This document shows positions 37,809-46,866 of a stretch of 64,000 nucleotides of DNA, in pieces. Where the stretch lies: contig CAVPIA010000008.1 of the NCBI GenBank assembly GCA_963704875.1, positions 434,001 to 498,000 of the forward strand. The letters run 5' to 3'. This DNA is from CAMYOC01 sp963704875. GTDB taxonomy: Bacteria; Pseudomonadota; Gammaproteobacteria; Steroidobacterales; XN24. A program made the translations under genes and the position numbers. The notes under the pieces are model-generated. The model was given only the letters and a program-made list of their open reading frames with translations. It did not search any database and was not told the origin of the DNA. Positions within the stretch are counted from its first letter, which is position 1; each line of letters begins with the position of its first letter.

Positions 37809-38654
37809 ATGGCTGTCTACGCGATCGGCGATTTGCAGGGCTGTCTCGACCCGCTGCTTCGATTGCTCGACAAGGTCGATTACAACCCGCGCCGTGATCA
37901 GCTTTGGTTCACCGGTGACCTGGTCAACCGGGGTCCCGAATCACTGGAGTCGCTGCGCTTTGTCAAAAACCTGGGTGATAGCGCGATCAGTGTGCTGGGC
38001 AACCACGATCTGCATCTTCTTGCCGCGGCGGAACGGCCGGAGAGATTGCGCAGCAAAGACACCTTGCACGGCATCCTGAAAGCGCCGGATGCGCACGAAT
38101 TACTGCACTGGTTGCGCCAGCGTCCGGTGATGCACCACGATTCTGCCCTCAAGTACACGATGGTCCATGCAGGTCTGTCGCCACAATGGTCCCTGAAGAC
38201 AGCGCTCGCTGCCGCCCGCGAGCTGGAGGCGACGCTTCAGGGCCCGGATTACCCGGCCTTTTTCAAACACATGTACGGCAACAAACCGGTCCGATGGTCA
38301 AAATCCCTCTCGGGCTGGGAACGTCTGCGTTATATCACCAACGTATTCACACGAATGCGCTTTTGTGATTTGAGCGGCAATATGGACCTGACCCGCAAGG
38401 GCCGCCCAAGTCCGAGGGCGCGGAAATATGTACCGTGGTTCGACGTACCTGGACGCAAGAACACGAAGCTGCGCATCGTGTTTGGTCACTGGTCAACGCT
38501 GGGCGAGATGATCCGGTCGAACGTGCTGTCTATCGATACCGGTTGTGTGTGGGGCGGCTGCCTTACCGCATTGCAGCTAAAACCGACCAAGGTTAAGGTC
38601 AGGAGGGTCAAGTGCCGGCAGGTTATGCGTCCAACCCTGTTCCAGCCCAAGTGA
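37809..38654 (+). CDS. apaH: Symmetrical diadenosine tetraphosphatase ApaH
   Basis: A 281-residue metallophosphatase that cleaves Ap4A to two ADP and decaps Np4-RNAs. Metal-binding motifs: YAIGDLQGC near residue 4, FTGDLVNRGPES near 34, LGNHDLHLLA near 62, and the later histidines in MVHAGLSPQW and FGHWSTLG. Length equals the E. coli enzyme (280). Last gene of the cluster. Confidence 0.95.
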   Translation: MAVYAIGDLQGCLDPLLRLLDKVDYNPRRDQLWFTGDLVNRGPESLESLRFVKNLGDSAISVLGNHDLHLLAAAERPERLRSKDTLHGILKAPDAHELLHWLRQRPVMHHDSALKYTMVHAGLSPQWSLKTALAAARELEATLQGPDYPAFFKHMYGNKPVRWSKSLSGWERLRYITNVFTRMRFCDLSGNMDLTRKGRPSPRARKYVPWFDVPGRKNTKLRIVFGHWSTLGEMIRSNVLSIDTGCVWGGCLTALQLKPTKVKVRRVKCRQVMRPTLFQPK

Positions 38655-38917
38655 TCCCGACGCTGCAAGCGCGCCAAGGCCAAGGCAAAGGCAAAGTTTG
38701 CGGAGCAACATGCGCAGCACGATTGCATCGGCTCGATAGCGCTTGCGACGACTTGATCAACTCACCGGGTGTCAGTCACACCAACCGCGGACAACACCCA
38801 TTGGCCAAACCACGGGCCCAGGCCATGAGCCGCGACCATGAACAAGAACCATGCGCTAGAATGGTTTGATGATGACACGAGGCATGATGGGGCGATTCAG
38901 GTAGCGGTGGATTTGAC
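38655..38917. promoter_or_regulatory. Gap upstream of the kynurenine operon
   Basis: 263 bases without a credible gene. An inverted repeat AACCAT (38847-38852) / ATGGTT (38861-38866) with an 8-base loop overlaps a TAGAAT at 38857-38862 that could be a -10; no good -35 was found. It lies 51 bases before the first start codon and is the best operator candidate for the operon, but the evidence is slight. Confidence 0.35.
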
Positions 38918-39703
38918 ATGAATCTAAAACTCGATGGCCGCCGCGCCCTGGTCTGTGGCGCCTCGCGCGGCATCGGTCGCGCGGTGGCTCAGGTACTGGC
39001 GAACTCGGGCGCCGAAATCGTGGCGGTCGCCAGGGATGCTGCAGCGCTGGAACAGGTGTTGGCGACATTGTCGACCGACGCCGGGCAGAAACATCAGGCC
39101 CTTGCGCTGGATTTAAGTGACAGCGACGCGCTTGCCGCCGCGATGCTGGAACTGGCGGCGGCAATGCCGGTGCAGATCGTGATCAACAATACTGGCGGCC
39201 CCGCTGCCGGTCCTGCGATCGAGGCGGACCCGGCACAATTCGAGGCGGCATTCGCTCAGCATGTGCTCGCGGCGCAACGGATCGCGCGCGCGTTGCTGCC
39301 CGGGATGAAGACTGCAGGCTATGGCCGCATCATCAATATCATTTCTACCTCGGTCAAAGAGCCGATCCCCGGACTTGGCGTTTCGAACACGATCCGCGGC
39401 GCCATGGCGAGCTGGTCGAAAACAATGTCTCGCGAACTCGGGCCTATGGGCATCACAGTCAATAACGTATTGCCGGGTTTCACCGCCACCGAACGTCTTG
39501 AATACATATTCCAGGGCCGCGCGGACAAGTCCGGTCAGAGCATCGACGCCGTGCGTCAGCAGGCCTTGTCCTCTGTACCTGCGGGACGTTTTGCCAAGCC
39601 AGCCGAGATCGCCAATGCCGTTGCCTTCCTCGCCAGTCCTGCGGCCGCATATATCAACGGGATAAACCTGCCGGTGGACGGCGGGCGCACCGGTAGTCTC
39701 TGA
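38918..39703 (+). CDS. Atypical SDR-family protein heading the kynurenine operon
   Basis: A 261-residue Rossmann-fold SDR. The cofactor motif CGASRGIGRA (near residue 14) and NNTGGP (near 90) are present, and serine remains in NIISTSVKE. Where YxxxK is expected the sequence reads SNTIR, i.e. tyrosine to serine and lysine to arginine, as in a subgroup of non-classical FabG-like proteins. Classical dehydrogenase chemistry is therefore doubtful. It sits 7 bases before the aldehyde dehydrogenase and may act on a downstream aminomuconate intermediate or have a structural role. Confidence 0.75.
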   Translation: MNLKLDGRRALVCGASRGIGRAVAQVLANSGAEIVAVARDAAALEQVLATLSTDAGQKHQALALDLSDSDALAAAMLELAAAMPVQIVINNTGGPAAGPAIEADPAQFEAAFAQHVLAAQRIARALLPGMKTAGYGRIINIISTSVKEPIPGLGVSNTIRGAMASWSKTMSRELGPMGITVNNVLPGFTATERLEYIFQGRADKSGQSIDAVRQQALSSVPAGRFAKPAEIANAVAFLASPAAAYINGINLPVDGGRTGSL

Positions 39704-39710
39704 GCGTCGC

Positions 39711-41159
39711 GTGGATCGACTGGAAAACTACATTGGCGGCGAACTTGGCGCACCGGCGTCTGGCCGCTATCTTGACAACCCGGACCCCTCAAGCGGCAAG
39801 GTCTATTCGCTGGTCCCGGATTCCGACGCAACTGATCTGAACAAAGCAGTCGAAGCAGCCGAGGCTGCATTCGATTCGTGGAGCGCGGCGCCGGCAGAAG
39901 CCCGCGCGAAGATCATGCACAGGCTCGCGCGCCTGGTCGAGGACAACGCCGCGATGCTGGCCCGGGCCGAATGCATAGACAACGGCAAGCCGCTTAGCGT
40001 GGCGAGCAGCGTGGACATCCCGCGCGCGTCGGTCAATCTCGATTTCTTCGCCGCGGCGGCGACACAGTTCCACAGCGAGGCGCACGCGACCGACCACAAT
40101 ACCCTCAACTACACGCTGCGACATCCGCTGGGCGTGGTGGCCTGCATCTCGCCCTGGAACCTGCCGCTGTATCTGTTCACCTGGAAAATTGCGCCGGCGC
40201 TGGCTGCAGGCAACTGTGTCATTGGCAAACCATCCGAAGTCACCCCGATGACGGCCTATCTTTTTTCACGCCTGTGCCGCGAAGCCGGCCTGCCCCCAGG
40301 AGTACTCAATGTGCTGCACGGAAACGGACCGGGCATCGGTCAGTTGATCGTCGATCACCCGGGCATCAAGGCGATCTCGTTTACCGGCGGTACCGCCACC
40401 GGCGCCAGGATCGCCGCGTCAGCCGCACCGCGTTTTCGCAAATTGTCGCTCGAACTGGGCGGTAAAAACCCGAGTCTCGTGTTTGCCGATTGCGACTGGG
40501 AACAGGCGCTGGAGGGCGCGGTGCGGGCCGCATTCTCTAATCAGGGACAGATCTGTCTGTGTGGCTCACGGGTGCTGATAGAGGCGTCAATCTACGACCG
40601 TTTCCGCGCTGCGTTTGTGGAACGGGTCAAGGCGCTGCGGGTTGGCGACCCGCTGGATCCGGATACCGAGCAGGGCGCAGTTGTTTCCGCGGCGCATATG
40701 AACAAGATCCTGAGCTGTATCGACCTTGCGCGGGAGGAAGGCGGACACATCCTGTGCGGTGGTGGGCGCGTTCAACCCGAGGCGGAGCGATGTCGAGATG
40801 GCTGGTTTGTTGCGCCCACGGTAATCGAGGGCCTGGGCCCTGAGTGCCGCAGCAATCAGGAAGAAATATTCGGCCCGGTCGCGACGCTTAGCCCGTTTGA
40901 CGACGAGGATCATGCTGTCGCCCAGGCGAATGCGACGCGCTATGGTCTGGCCGCCTCGCTATGGAGCAAGGATGTGGATCGCTGCCACAGGCTTGCGCGT
41001 CGGCTCGAGGCGGGCATGGTCTGGGTCAACTGCTGGATGCTGCGCGACTTGCGCACGCCGATGGGCGGAATGAAAGACTCGGGTGTCGGCCGTGAAGGCG
41101 GTTTCGAGGCGATGCGTTTTTTCACCGAACCAAAGAACGTGTGCATTTCTTATCGTTAG
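39711..41159 (+). CDS. nbaE: 2-aminomuconic 6-semialdehyde dehydrogenase
   Basis: A 482-residue NAD-dependent aldehyde dehydrogenase expected to oxidise 2-aminomuconate semialdehyde to 2-aminomuconate. Motifs: SPWNLPLYLFTWKIAPALAA, ISFTGGTATG, the catalytic glutamate in LELGGKNP, the catalytic cysteine in NQGQICLCGSR, and EEIFGPVATL. The specific substrate is inferred from the neighbours (deaminase, HAO, ACMSD); related HMSDH enzymes look alike. GTG start at 39711, 7 bases after the SDR. Confidence 0.85.
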   Translation: MDRLENYIGGELGAPASGRYLDNPDPSSGKVYSLVPDSDATDLNKAVEAAEAAFDSWSAAPAEARAKIMHRLARLVEDNAAMLARAECIDNGKPLSVASSVDIPRASVNLDFFAAAATQFHSEAHATDHNTLNYTLRHPLGVVACISPWNLPLYLFTWKIAPALAAGNCVIGKPSEVTPMTAYLFSRLCREAGLPPGVLNVLHGNGPGIGQLIVDHPGIKAISFTGGTATGARIAASAAPRFRKLSLELGGKNPSLVFADCDWEQALEGAVRAAFSNQGQICLCGSRVLIEASIYDRFRAAFVERVKALRVGDPLDPDTEQGAVVSAAHMNKILSCIDLAREEGGHILCGGGRVQPEAERCRDGWFVAPTVIEGLGPECRSNQEEIFGPVATLSPFDDEDHAVAQANATRYGLAASLWSKDVDRCHRLARRLEAGMVWVNCWMLRDLRTPMGGMKDSGVGREGGFEAMRFFTEPKNVCISYR

Positions 41160-41193
41160 GGCAGCTAATCTTTGAACCAGAAGGCCGAGAACC

Positions 41194-41673
41194 GTGAGTA
41201 AATCTGCCGATGTGACCCATGCCACTGGCGCACCGGAACCGGTAGGTAATTATCCGCACGCCAGACGCGTCGGGAACCTGCTGTTCCTGTCCGGTATCGG
41301 GCCACGCGTCCGGGGCAGCAAGATCATCCCCGGGGTCGAGTTGAGCACCGCGGGTGAAGTCGTCAAACGTGATATCGAAGCACAATGTCATTCCGTTTTT
41401 CGCAACGTACGTCAGGTGCTCGAAGAAGCCGGCTCTGGCTGGGAGCGGCTGGTGGACGTGACGGTATTCCTGACTCACATGGAAGAGGATTTCGCGGCCT
41501 ACAATCGGATCTATGCGGAGTACTTCCGCGATGACCCACCGTGCCGTACAACGGTAGAGATAAAGAGCCTGCCGACGCCGATTTCGATCGAATTGAAGTG
41601 CATCGCCACGCTGCCAGACAGGCACAGCCAGGATGGGACGGATCAAGGCGGGGTCGCGTCAGGCAAGGAGTAG
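41194..41673 (+). CDS. nbaF: RidA-family 2-aminomuconate deaminase
   Basis: A 159-residue YjgF/YER057c/UK114 (RidA) family protein. Family elements: NLLFLSGIGPR near residue 29, VFRNVRQVLEEAGSGWERLVDVTVFLT, and the arginine in PPCRTTVEIKSLP. In 2-nitrobenzoate and 2-aminophenol pathways this subgroup hydrolyses 2-aminomuconate to 4-oxalocrotonate, which fits the position between the semialdehyde dehydrogenase and HAO. GTG start; HAO begins 3 bases after the stop. Confidence 0.83.
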   Translation: MSKSADVTHATGAPEPVGNYPHARRVGNLLFLSGIGPRVRGSKIIPGVELSTAGEVVKRDIEAQCHSVFRNVRQVLEEAGSGWERLVDVTVFLTHMEEDFAAYNRIYAEYFRDDPPCRTTVEIKSLPTPISIELKCIATLPDRHSQDGTDQGGVASGKE

Positions 41674-41676
41674 AGC

Positions 41677-42204
41677 ATGCGCGCTTTAAAGGCTTTCAAC
41701 TTTCAGCAGTGGATCGATGCCCACCGTGATCAGCTCAAACCGCCCGTGTGTAACAAGGTGGTATTCGAAGATACCGAATTTATTGTGATGGTCGTGGGTG
41801 GACCCAACTCGCGCCAGGATTATCACTATGATCCGGGCGAGGAGTTCTTTTATCAGCTTGAAGGGGACATGTTGTTAAAGACCGTCCAGGATGGGAAGTT
41901 CGTCGATATTCCGATTCGCGAAGGCGAGATCTTCCTGCTGCCGCCGGAGATGCCCCACTCTCCGCAGCGTTTCGAGAACACAGTTGGGCTGGTGATCGAA
42001 CGCCCGCGGCTGCCGGAAGAAAAGGACGGCTTCCAGTGGTACTGCGAGCAATGCGGTCACAAGCTCTATGAAGAGTACTTTCACCTGGAGAATATCGAAA
42101 CCCAGTTGCCGCCGGTGTTCGATCATTTCTACGCCGATCCGCAAAACCGTCACTGCGAAGAATGCGGCCATGTGACGGATCTGCCACCGTCGCGGCGCGG
42201 CTGA
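41677..42204 (+). CDS. nbaC: 3-hydroxyanthranilate 3,4-dioxygenase
   Basis: A 175-residue cupin dioxygenase that opens the ring of 3-hydroxyanthranilate to ACMS. The Fe(II) ligands are in DYHYDPGEEFFYQLEGD (His and Glu) and PEMPHSPQRF (His). Substrate-binding arginine in NSRQDYH. The C-terminal rubredoxin-like site typical of bacterial forms is present as CEQC and CEEC. ACMSD follows after 10 bases. Confidence 0.95.
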   Translation: MRALKAFNFQQWIDAHRDQLKPPVCNKVVFEDTEFIVMVVGGPNSRQDYHYDPGEEFFYQLEGDMLLKTVQDGKFVDIPIREGEIFLLPPEMPHSPQRFENTVGLVIERPRLPEEKDGFQWYCEQCGHKLYEEYFHLENIETQLPPVFDHFYADPQNRHCEECGHVTDLPPSRRG

Positions 42205-42214
42205 GGCGAACTGG

Positions 42215-43231
42215 ATGCCAGTGCTCAAGATAGACATCCACACCCATATCCTGCCGCCGGACTGGCCGAATCTGAAAGAGCGTTATGGCTATGGCGGCTG
42301 GGTGCAGCTTGAGCGCCATGGTCCGGGCTGCTCCCATATGACCCTCGACGGCAGCTTTTTCCGCGATGTCGACGCCAATTGCTGGGACGAGCAGGTGCGG
42401 ATGTCTGAATGTGATGGCCACGGCGTTCAGGTCCAGGTCCTGTCCACAGTACCTATCATGTTCAGTTACTGGGCCAAGGCCGCGGACGCGCTGGATCTGG
42501 CCGGATTCCTGAATGAGCATATCGCCAGCATCGTCGCCGAACATCCACGCCGTTTTATCGGTCTCGGCACCTTGCCGATGCAGGATCCCGATCTCGCCAT
42601 TCGTGAACTTGAGCGCTGCGTACAAAAGCTCGGTCTGTCGGGGATTGAAATCGGTTCGCATATCAACGGCATGAATCTGGATCATCCGGATGTCTACCCG
42701 GTACTGGAGGCCTGTGCGGAGCTGGGCGCCGCGGTATTCGTGCACCCATGGGAAATGCTGGGTCGCGAGCGAATGGGCAAATACTGGCTGCCCTGGCTGG
42801 TCGGGATGCCGGCCGAAACGTCGCTGTCGATCTGCTCGATGATATTTGGCGGGGTTTTTGAGCGGCTGCCCGATCTGCGCGTGGCATTTGCCCATGGCGG
42901 CGGCGCGTTCCCGGCCACGATCGGCCGGATAGAACATGGATTCAAGGTACGGCCGGATCTGTGCGCGGTTGAGAACGAGCGCAATCCGAGGGATTACCTG
43001 GGTCGGTTTTTTGTCGACGCGCTGGTCCACGATCCACTGATGCTGCGCTATATGATCGACTTGATGGGCGCCGACTGCATTGCAATGGGCAGCGACTATC
43101 CGTTTCCGCTCGGAGAGACCGTGCCGGGATCGCTTATCGACAGCATGGATCTGACCCCGGCGGTCAGGGAGCGACTGCTGTCCGGATCCGCGCTGGCCTG
43201 GCTTAATCTGGAACGGGAGCGCTTTACTTGA
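42215..43231 (+). CDS. nbaD: 2-amino-3-carboxymuconate-6-semialdehyde decarboxylase (ACMSD)
   Basis: A 338-residue amidohydrolase-fold decarboxylase that diverts ACMS from quinolinate to 2-aminomuconate semialdehyde. Zinc ligands: IHTHILPPDW (HxH), VHPWEMLG, FAHGGGAFP, and the aspartate in GSDYPFPLGE. Length matches characterised enzymes. Its TGA overlaps the TTG of the next gene. The presence of ACMSD marks this as a catabolic pathway rather than NAD synthesis. Confidence 0.95.
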   Translation: MPVLKIDIHTHILPPDWPNLKERYGYGGWVQLERHGPGCSHMTLDGSFFRDVDANCWDEQVRMSECDGHGVQVQVLSTVPIMFSYWAKAADALDLAGFLNEHIASIVAEHPRRFIGLGTLPMQDPDLAIRELERCVQKLGLSGIEIGSHINGMNLDHPDVYPVLEACAELGAAVFVHPWEMLGRERMGKYWLPWLVGMPAETSLSICSMIFGGVFERLPDLRVAFAHGGGAFPATIGRIEHGFKVRPDLCAVENERNPRDYLGRFFVDALVHDPLMLRYMIDLMGADCIAMGSDYPFPLGETVPGSLIDSMDLTPAVRERLLSGSALAWLNLERERFT

Positions 43232-44043
43232 GTGAATTGCATCTGCTCACCGACGCCGGCCCCCGACGTGTGGATCCAGCGGCAATCGATATCTCGATCC
43301 CGCTGGATTTCGCCGGCCGCCAGCCAAACCATTTTGGCGCGCCCCCGGCCCGTGCCGAACCCCTGGAAGCGCAGGGATTTGTCGGTGACACCCGCGCTGG
43401 CGGCAGCTGCAATTGCGAAGTGCTGACGCTGGTTCCGCACTGCAATGGCACACATACCGAATGCATCGGTCATATCAGCCAGGAACGCGTGAGCGTGGCG
43501 GGCAAGGCGCTGTCGCCTTTGATGCTGGCTGCTTTGGTCAGCGTGACGCCGGTCGATGCAGCAGGCACCAGTGAATCCGCGGATCCGGTGCCTCGGGCAG
43601 GCGATCGGCTGGTCACAGCCGCAGCCCTGGGTAACGCGCTGGATGATCTGACCGAGCTGCACGAAACACCAGCCGCGCTGGTCGTGCGTACTCTGCCAAA
43701 CGACTCCGCCAAGGCGACGCAGGATTACACCGCGGGGGCAACGCCACCGTATTTCTCGCTGGAAGCGATGGGCCTGATGATCGACCGGGGCGTGCAGCAT
43801 CTGTTGTGCGATCTGCCGTCGATCGATCGCAGCCATGATGACGGCAAACTCAGCGGCCATCGCGTGTTCTGGGGTTTGGCCGGGCACGCTGATCGTGACC
43901 GGGACAACGCAACCATCACCGAGATGATATACGTGCCAAACATGGTGGCTGACGGCGTCTACGCACTGTCGCTGCAATTGCCCCCATTTGTGACCGATGC
44001 CGCGCCATCGCGTCCCCTGCTCTACGCGCTGGAGTTGCCATGA
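43228..44043 (+). CDS. Cyclase-family hydrolase, probable kynurenine formamidase (divergent motif)
   Basis: A 271-residue cyclase-family metal hydrolase; the position between ACMSD and kynureninase predicts hydrolysis of N-formylkynurenine. The family motif HxGTHxDxPxH is altered: it reads CNGTHTECIGH (residues about 73-83), with first His to Cys (a His lies one residue earlier), Asp to Glu and Pro to Ile. It is also longer than KynB (about 210). TTG start overlapping the ACMSD stop; 4-base overlap with kynU. It may be a distinct formamidase lineage. Confidence 0.7.
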   Translation: MSELHLLTDAGPRRVDPAAIDISIPLDFAGRQPNHFGAPPARAEPLEAQGFVGDTRAGGSCNCEVLTLVPHCNGTHTECIGHISQERVSVAGKALSPLMLAALVSVTPVDAAGTSESADPVPRAGDRLVTAAALGNALDDLTELHETPAALVVRTLPNDSAKATQDYTAGATPPYFSLEAMGLMIDRGVQHLLCDLPSIDRSHDDGKLSGHRVFWGLAGHADRDRDNATITEMIYVPNMVADGVYALSLQLPPFVTDAAPSRPLLYALELP

Positions 44044-45311
44044 TTGACACCTCGATCGGTTTTGCCCGCGACCAGGATGCACACGATCCGCTGGCAATCT
44101 ACCGGCAGCAGTTTCATATCCCGCCGGGCCCGGACGGCTCGGAGAGCATCTATCTGTGTGGCAACTCGCTGGGTTTGCAGCCTCGCACAGTCCAGGCGCT
44201 AATCGACCAGGAGCTGGAGGATTGGCGGGAATTTGGCGTGGAAGGCCATTTCCGCGCCAGCCGACCGTGGATGCCCTATCACGAACAGGTCGCGACACCG
44301 CTTGCCAGCCTGGTCGGCGCACAGGCGGAAGAAGTGGTTACCATGAACACGCTGACCGTTAACCTGCATCTGATGATGGTCAGTTTTTACCGGCCGACGA
44401 GCACCCGCTTCCGTCTGGTGATCGAAAAGCCCGCCTTCCCGTCGGATCGCTACGCTGCCGAGTCCCAGGTCCGTTTCCATGGATTTGATCCCGACCAGGC
44501 GCTGCTGGAGATTTCGCCCCGCGAGGGCGAGTCATCGATCCGCGAAGAAGACATCGCCAGCTGTATAGAGGAATTCGGTGAATCCATCGCGCTGGTGATG
44601 CTGCCGGGCGTGCAGTACTACTCGGGGCAATTGTTCAATATCGGCGGGATCACTGAGCTGGCCCGCAGCAAGGGTTGTGCGGTGGGCTGGGATCTGGCGC
44701 ATGCCGCCGGCAACGTGCCTCTGGCATTGCATGACTGGGCCCCCGATTTTGCCGCCTGGTGCAGCTACAAATACCTCAACGCAGGCCCCGGCGCGGTCGC
44801 GGGATGTTTTGTCCACCAGCGGCATGCCCGGGGCTTCGATCTGCCCCGTTTTGCTGGCTGGTGGGGCCACGACAAGACCACCCGATTTCAGATGGGCCCG
44901 GAGTTTGTACCCATGCCCGGCGCCGAGGGCTGGCAATTGTCCAACCCGCCGATCCTGTCGATGACGCCGTTGATCGCTTCGATGTCGCTGTTCGAAGACG
45001 CCGGCATGGATCGGCTGCGCAAGAAATCCGAGTCGCTGACCGGGTACCTGGAATCCTTGTTGCTCGAACTGCTGACCGATCATGTGCGGATCTTCACACC
45101 GACAAATCCGAGCCAGCGGGGTTGCCAGCTCTCGCTGAGCCTGGCGCAAGGGCGCGAACGGGGCCGTGAGGTGTTCGAAGCGATCTCGGCCGACGGCGTC
45201 ATCGCTGACTGGCGGGAACCCGACGTGATCCGTGTCGCGCCGGTACCTCTGTACAACAGTTACCAGGATGTCTGGCGCTTTGTCGATATCCTGCGGCGGC
45301 GATTGCAATGA
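44040..45311 (+). CDS. kynU: Kynureninase
   Basis: A 423-residue PLP hydrolase splitting 3-hydroxykynurenine to 3-hydroxyanthranilate and alanine. It starts DTSIGFARDQDAHDPLA, has SIYLCGNSLGLQP, MNTLTVNLHLMM, GWDLAHAAGNVPL with the PLP aspartate, and the Schiff-base lysine K244 in WCSYKYLNAGPGA. Length agrees with bacterial KynU. Overlaps both neighbours by 4 bases. Confidence 0.96.
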   Translation: MIDTSIGFARDQDAHDPLAIYRQQFHIPPGPDGSESIYLCGNSLGLQPRTVQALIDQELEDWREFGVEGHFRASRPWMPYHEQVATPLASLVGAQAEEVVTMNTLTVNLHLMMVSFYRPTSTRFRLVIEKPAFPSDRYAAESQVRFHGFDPDQALLEISPREGESSIREEDIASCIEEFGESIALVMLPGVQYYSGQLFNIGGITELARSKGCAVGWDLAHAAGNVPLALHDWAPDFAAWCSYKYLNAGPGAVAGCFVHQRHARGFDLPRFAGWWGHDKTTRFQMGPEFVPMPGAEGWQLSNPPILSMTPLIASMSLFEDAGMDRLRKKSESLTGYLESLLLELLTDHVRIFTPTNPSQRGCQLSLSLAQGRERGREVFEAISADGVIADWREPDVIRVAPVPLYNSYQDVWRFVDILRRRLQ

Positions 45312-46693
45312 ACAATCCAGCGAACAGCAATGAAGTCACTATCGTCGGCGCCGGTCTCGGCGGCGCGTTAATGGCACTTTATCTGGCCCGGCGCGGGCAC
45401 CGGGTACGGGTGTTTGAGAAACGCGCCGATCTGCGCAAAGAATCCATTTCCGCGGGCCGCTCGATCAATCTGGCGCTTGCCAACCGCGGCCTTGCTGCCC
45501 TGTCCGGTGTCGGGCTGGAAACCGAGGTGCGTGCATTGCTCACTACGATGCGCGGACGCATGGTCCACGACATCGACGGCAACACCAATCTGCAGCCCTA
45601 TGGCCAGCGTGACTGGGAAGTCGTGTATTCAGTGTCGCGGGGCGGGTTGAATGCCTTGTTACTGGATCAGGCCGAAGCCGCCGGAGTGAGGATCCATTTC
45701 GAAGCGCCGTGTACCGAGGTCGACTTTGACAGAAGACTGCTTCGCTTCCATGACCAGATCGCCAATGTGCATATCGATGCGCCGATGACACCCGCCATCG
45801 GCGCCGATGGCGCCGGCTCGGTCGTCCGCCGGGCGTTGATGGAACGGTCCGGATACTCGGAGACCGTGGACATGCTCGATCACGACTACAAGGAACTGAA
45901 TATCCCGCCCGACACGGACGGCAGCTTCCGTATGGAACCCCATGCATTGCATATCTGGCCGCGTGGCGGATACATGCTGATTGCGTTGCCAAATCTCGAC
46001 GGCAGCTTTACCGTGACGCTGTTCCTGCCAAAAACCGGCAACCCGGATGGCGATGAGCCCGGCTTCGACACGATCAGCAACCCGCGCGATGCGCGCGCGT
46101 TTTTTGATGCAGTGTTCCCGGATGCTTCCCGGCTGATCGGCACGCTGGAGCGCGACTGGGAACACAACCCTGCCGGCGAGCTTGGCACAGTGCGCTGCAA
46201 ACCCTGGCATCTGGACAACAGGGTCGCATTGCTCGGTGACGCAGCACATGCAGTCGTGCCCTTCCACGGACAGGGCATGAACTGCGCATTCGAAGATTGT
46301 CTGGAAATGGATCGCTGTCTGGACGAATGCGGCGGCGACTGGAAGGCCACTTTTGCGCTCTATACCAAACGGCGCAAAGCCAACGCTGACGCAATTGCCG
46401 ATATGGCGCTGGAGAATTACATCGAGATGCGTGCCTCGGTGGCCGACCCGAAGTTCCTGCTCAGAAAGCAGCTGGCATTCGAACTCGAGCGTCGTCACCC
46501 GAACCGCTTTGTACCCCGCTACGGCATGGTGATGTTCCGCGACGATATCGGTTATTCCGAGGCCCAGCGACGCGGGCGAATCCAGACAGAGATTCTTGAG
46601 CGTGCGACCGAGGGCCGGAAAAACCTTGACGGTCTCGACTTCGAGGCAATCAGCAAGACCATCGAGAGCGAGCTCGAGCCGCTGGCCAGCTGA
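45308..46693 (+). CDS. kmo: Kynurenine 3-monooxygenase
   Basis: A 461-residue FAD monooxygenase hydroxylating kynurenine. FAD motif IVGAGLGGALMALYLARRGH near residue 12, RSINLALANRGLAAL, the second FAD motif LLGDAAHAVVPFHGQGMN near 313, and FEDCLEMDRCLDE. Last gene of the eight-gene operon; no terminator hairpin was found beyond the stop. Confidence 0.96.
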   Translation: MNNPANSNEVTIVGAGLGGALMALYLARRGHRVRVFEKRADLRKESISAGRSINLALANRGLAALSGVGLETEVRALLTTMRGRMVHDIDGNTNLQPYGQRDWEVVYSVSRGGLNALLLDQAEAAGVRIHFEAPCTEVDFDRRLLRFHDQIANVHIDAPMTPAIGADGAGSVVRRALMERSGYSETVDMLDHDYKELNIPPDTDGSFRMEPHALHIWPRGGYMLIALPNLDGSFTVTLFLPKTGNPDGDEPGFDTISNPRDARAFFDAVFPDASRLIGTLERDWEHNPAGELGTVRCKPWHLDNRVALLGDAAHAVVPFHGQGMNCAFEDCLEMDRCLDECGGDWKATFALYTKRRKANADAIADMALENYIEMRASVADPKFLLRKQLAFELERRHPNRFVPRYGMVMFRDDIGYSEAQRRGRIQTEILERATEGRKNLDGLDFEAISKTIESELEPLAS

Positions 46694-46866
46694 AAACCGG
46701 CTCTTGTCGCCACTCCCTGCATGAGCGTGGGCTGGCCTGTACGTCTGGTGATATGGTGGATCTCTCACCCTGGCAAGGGGTGAAAACGAATTCCCGGAAG
46801 GATGGCGGGAATGGTGGCGGGAAAGCGGCCACCCCTCGCGGCGGGCTCGCCATCAGGAGGCGTTTG

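Noticed and set aside
38612..38869. Small open frame of 85 codons after apaH
   Set aside because: Overlaps the apaH end in another frame, shows no ribosome-binding site or domain, and its composition looks non-coding.
41780..43030. Long open frame (416 codons) on the minus strand under HAO and ACMSD
   Set aside because: Fully antisense to two enzymes with intact catalytic motifs; the translation is Arg/Gln/His-rich with no recognisable domain, typical of GC-rich shadow frames.
41194..43231. Assignment of the nba-like genes to 2-nitrobenzoate degradation
   Set aside because: The same transcript carries kynureninase, kynurenine monooxygenase and a formamidase candidate and no nitroreductase or mutase, so tryptophan/kynurenine breakdown is the simpler reading.
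43096..44322. Long minus-strand open frame under the formamidase and kynU (408 codons)
   Set aside because: Antisense shadow; low-complexity basic translation and no homologous motif.
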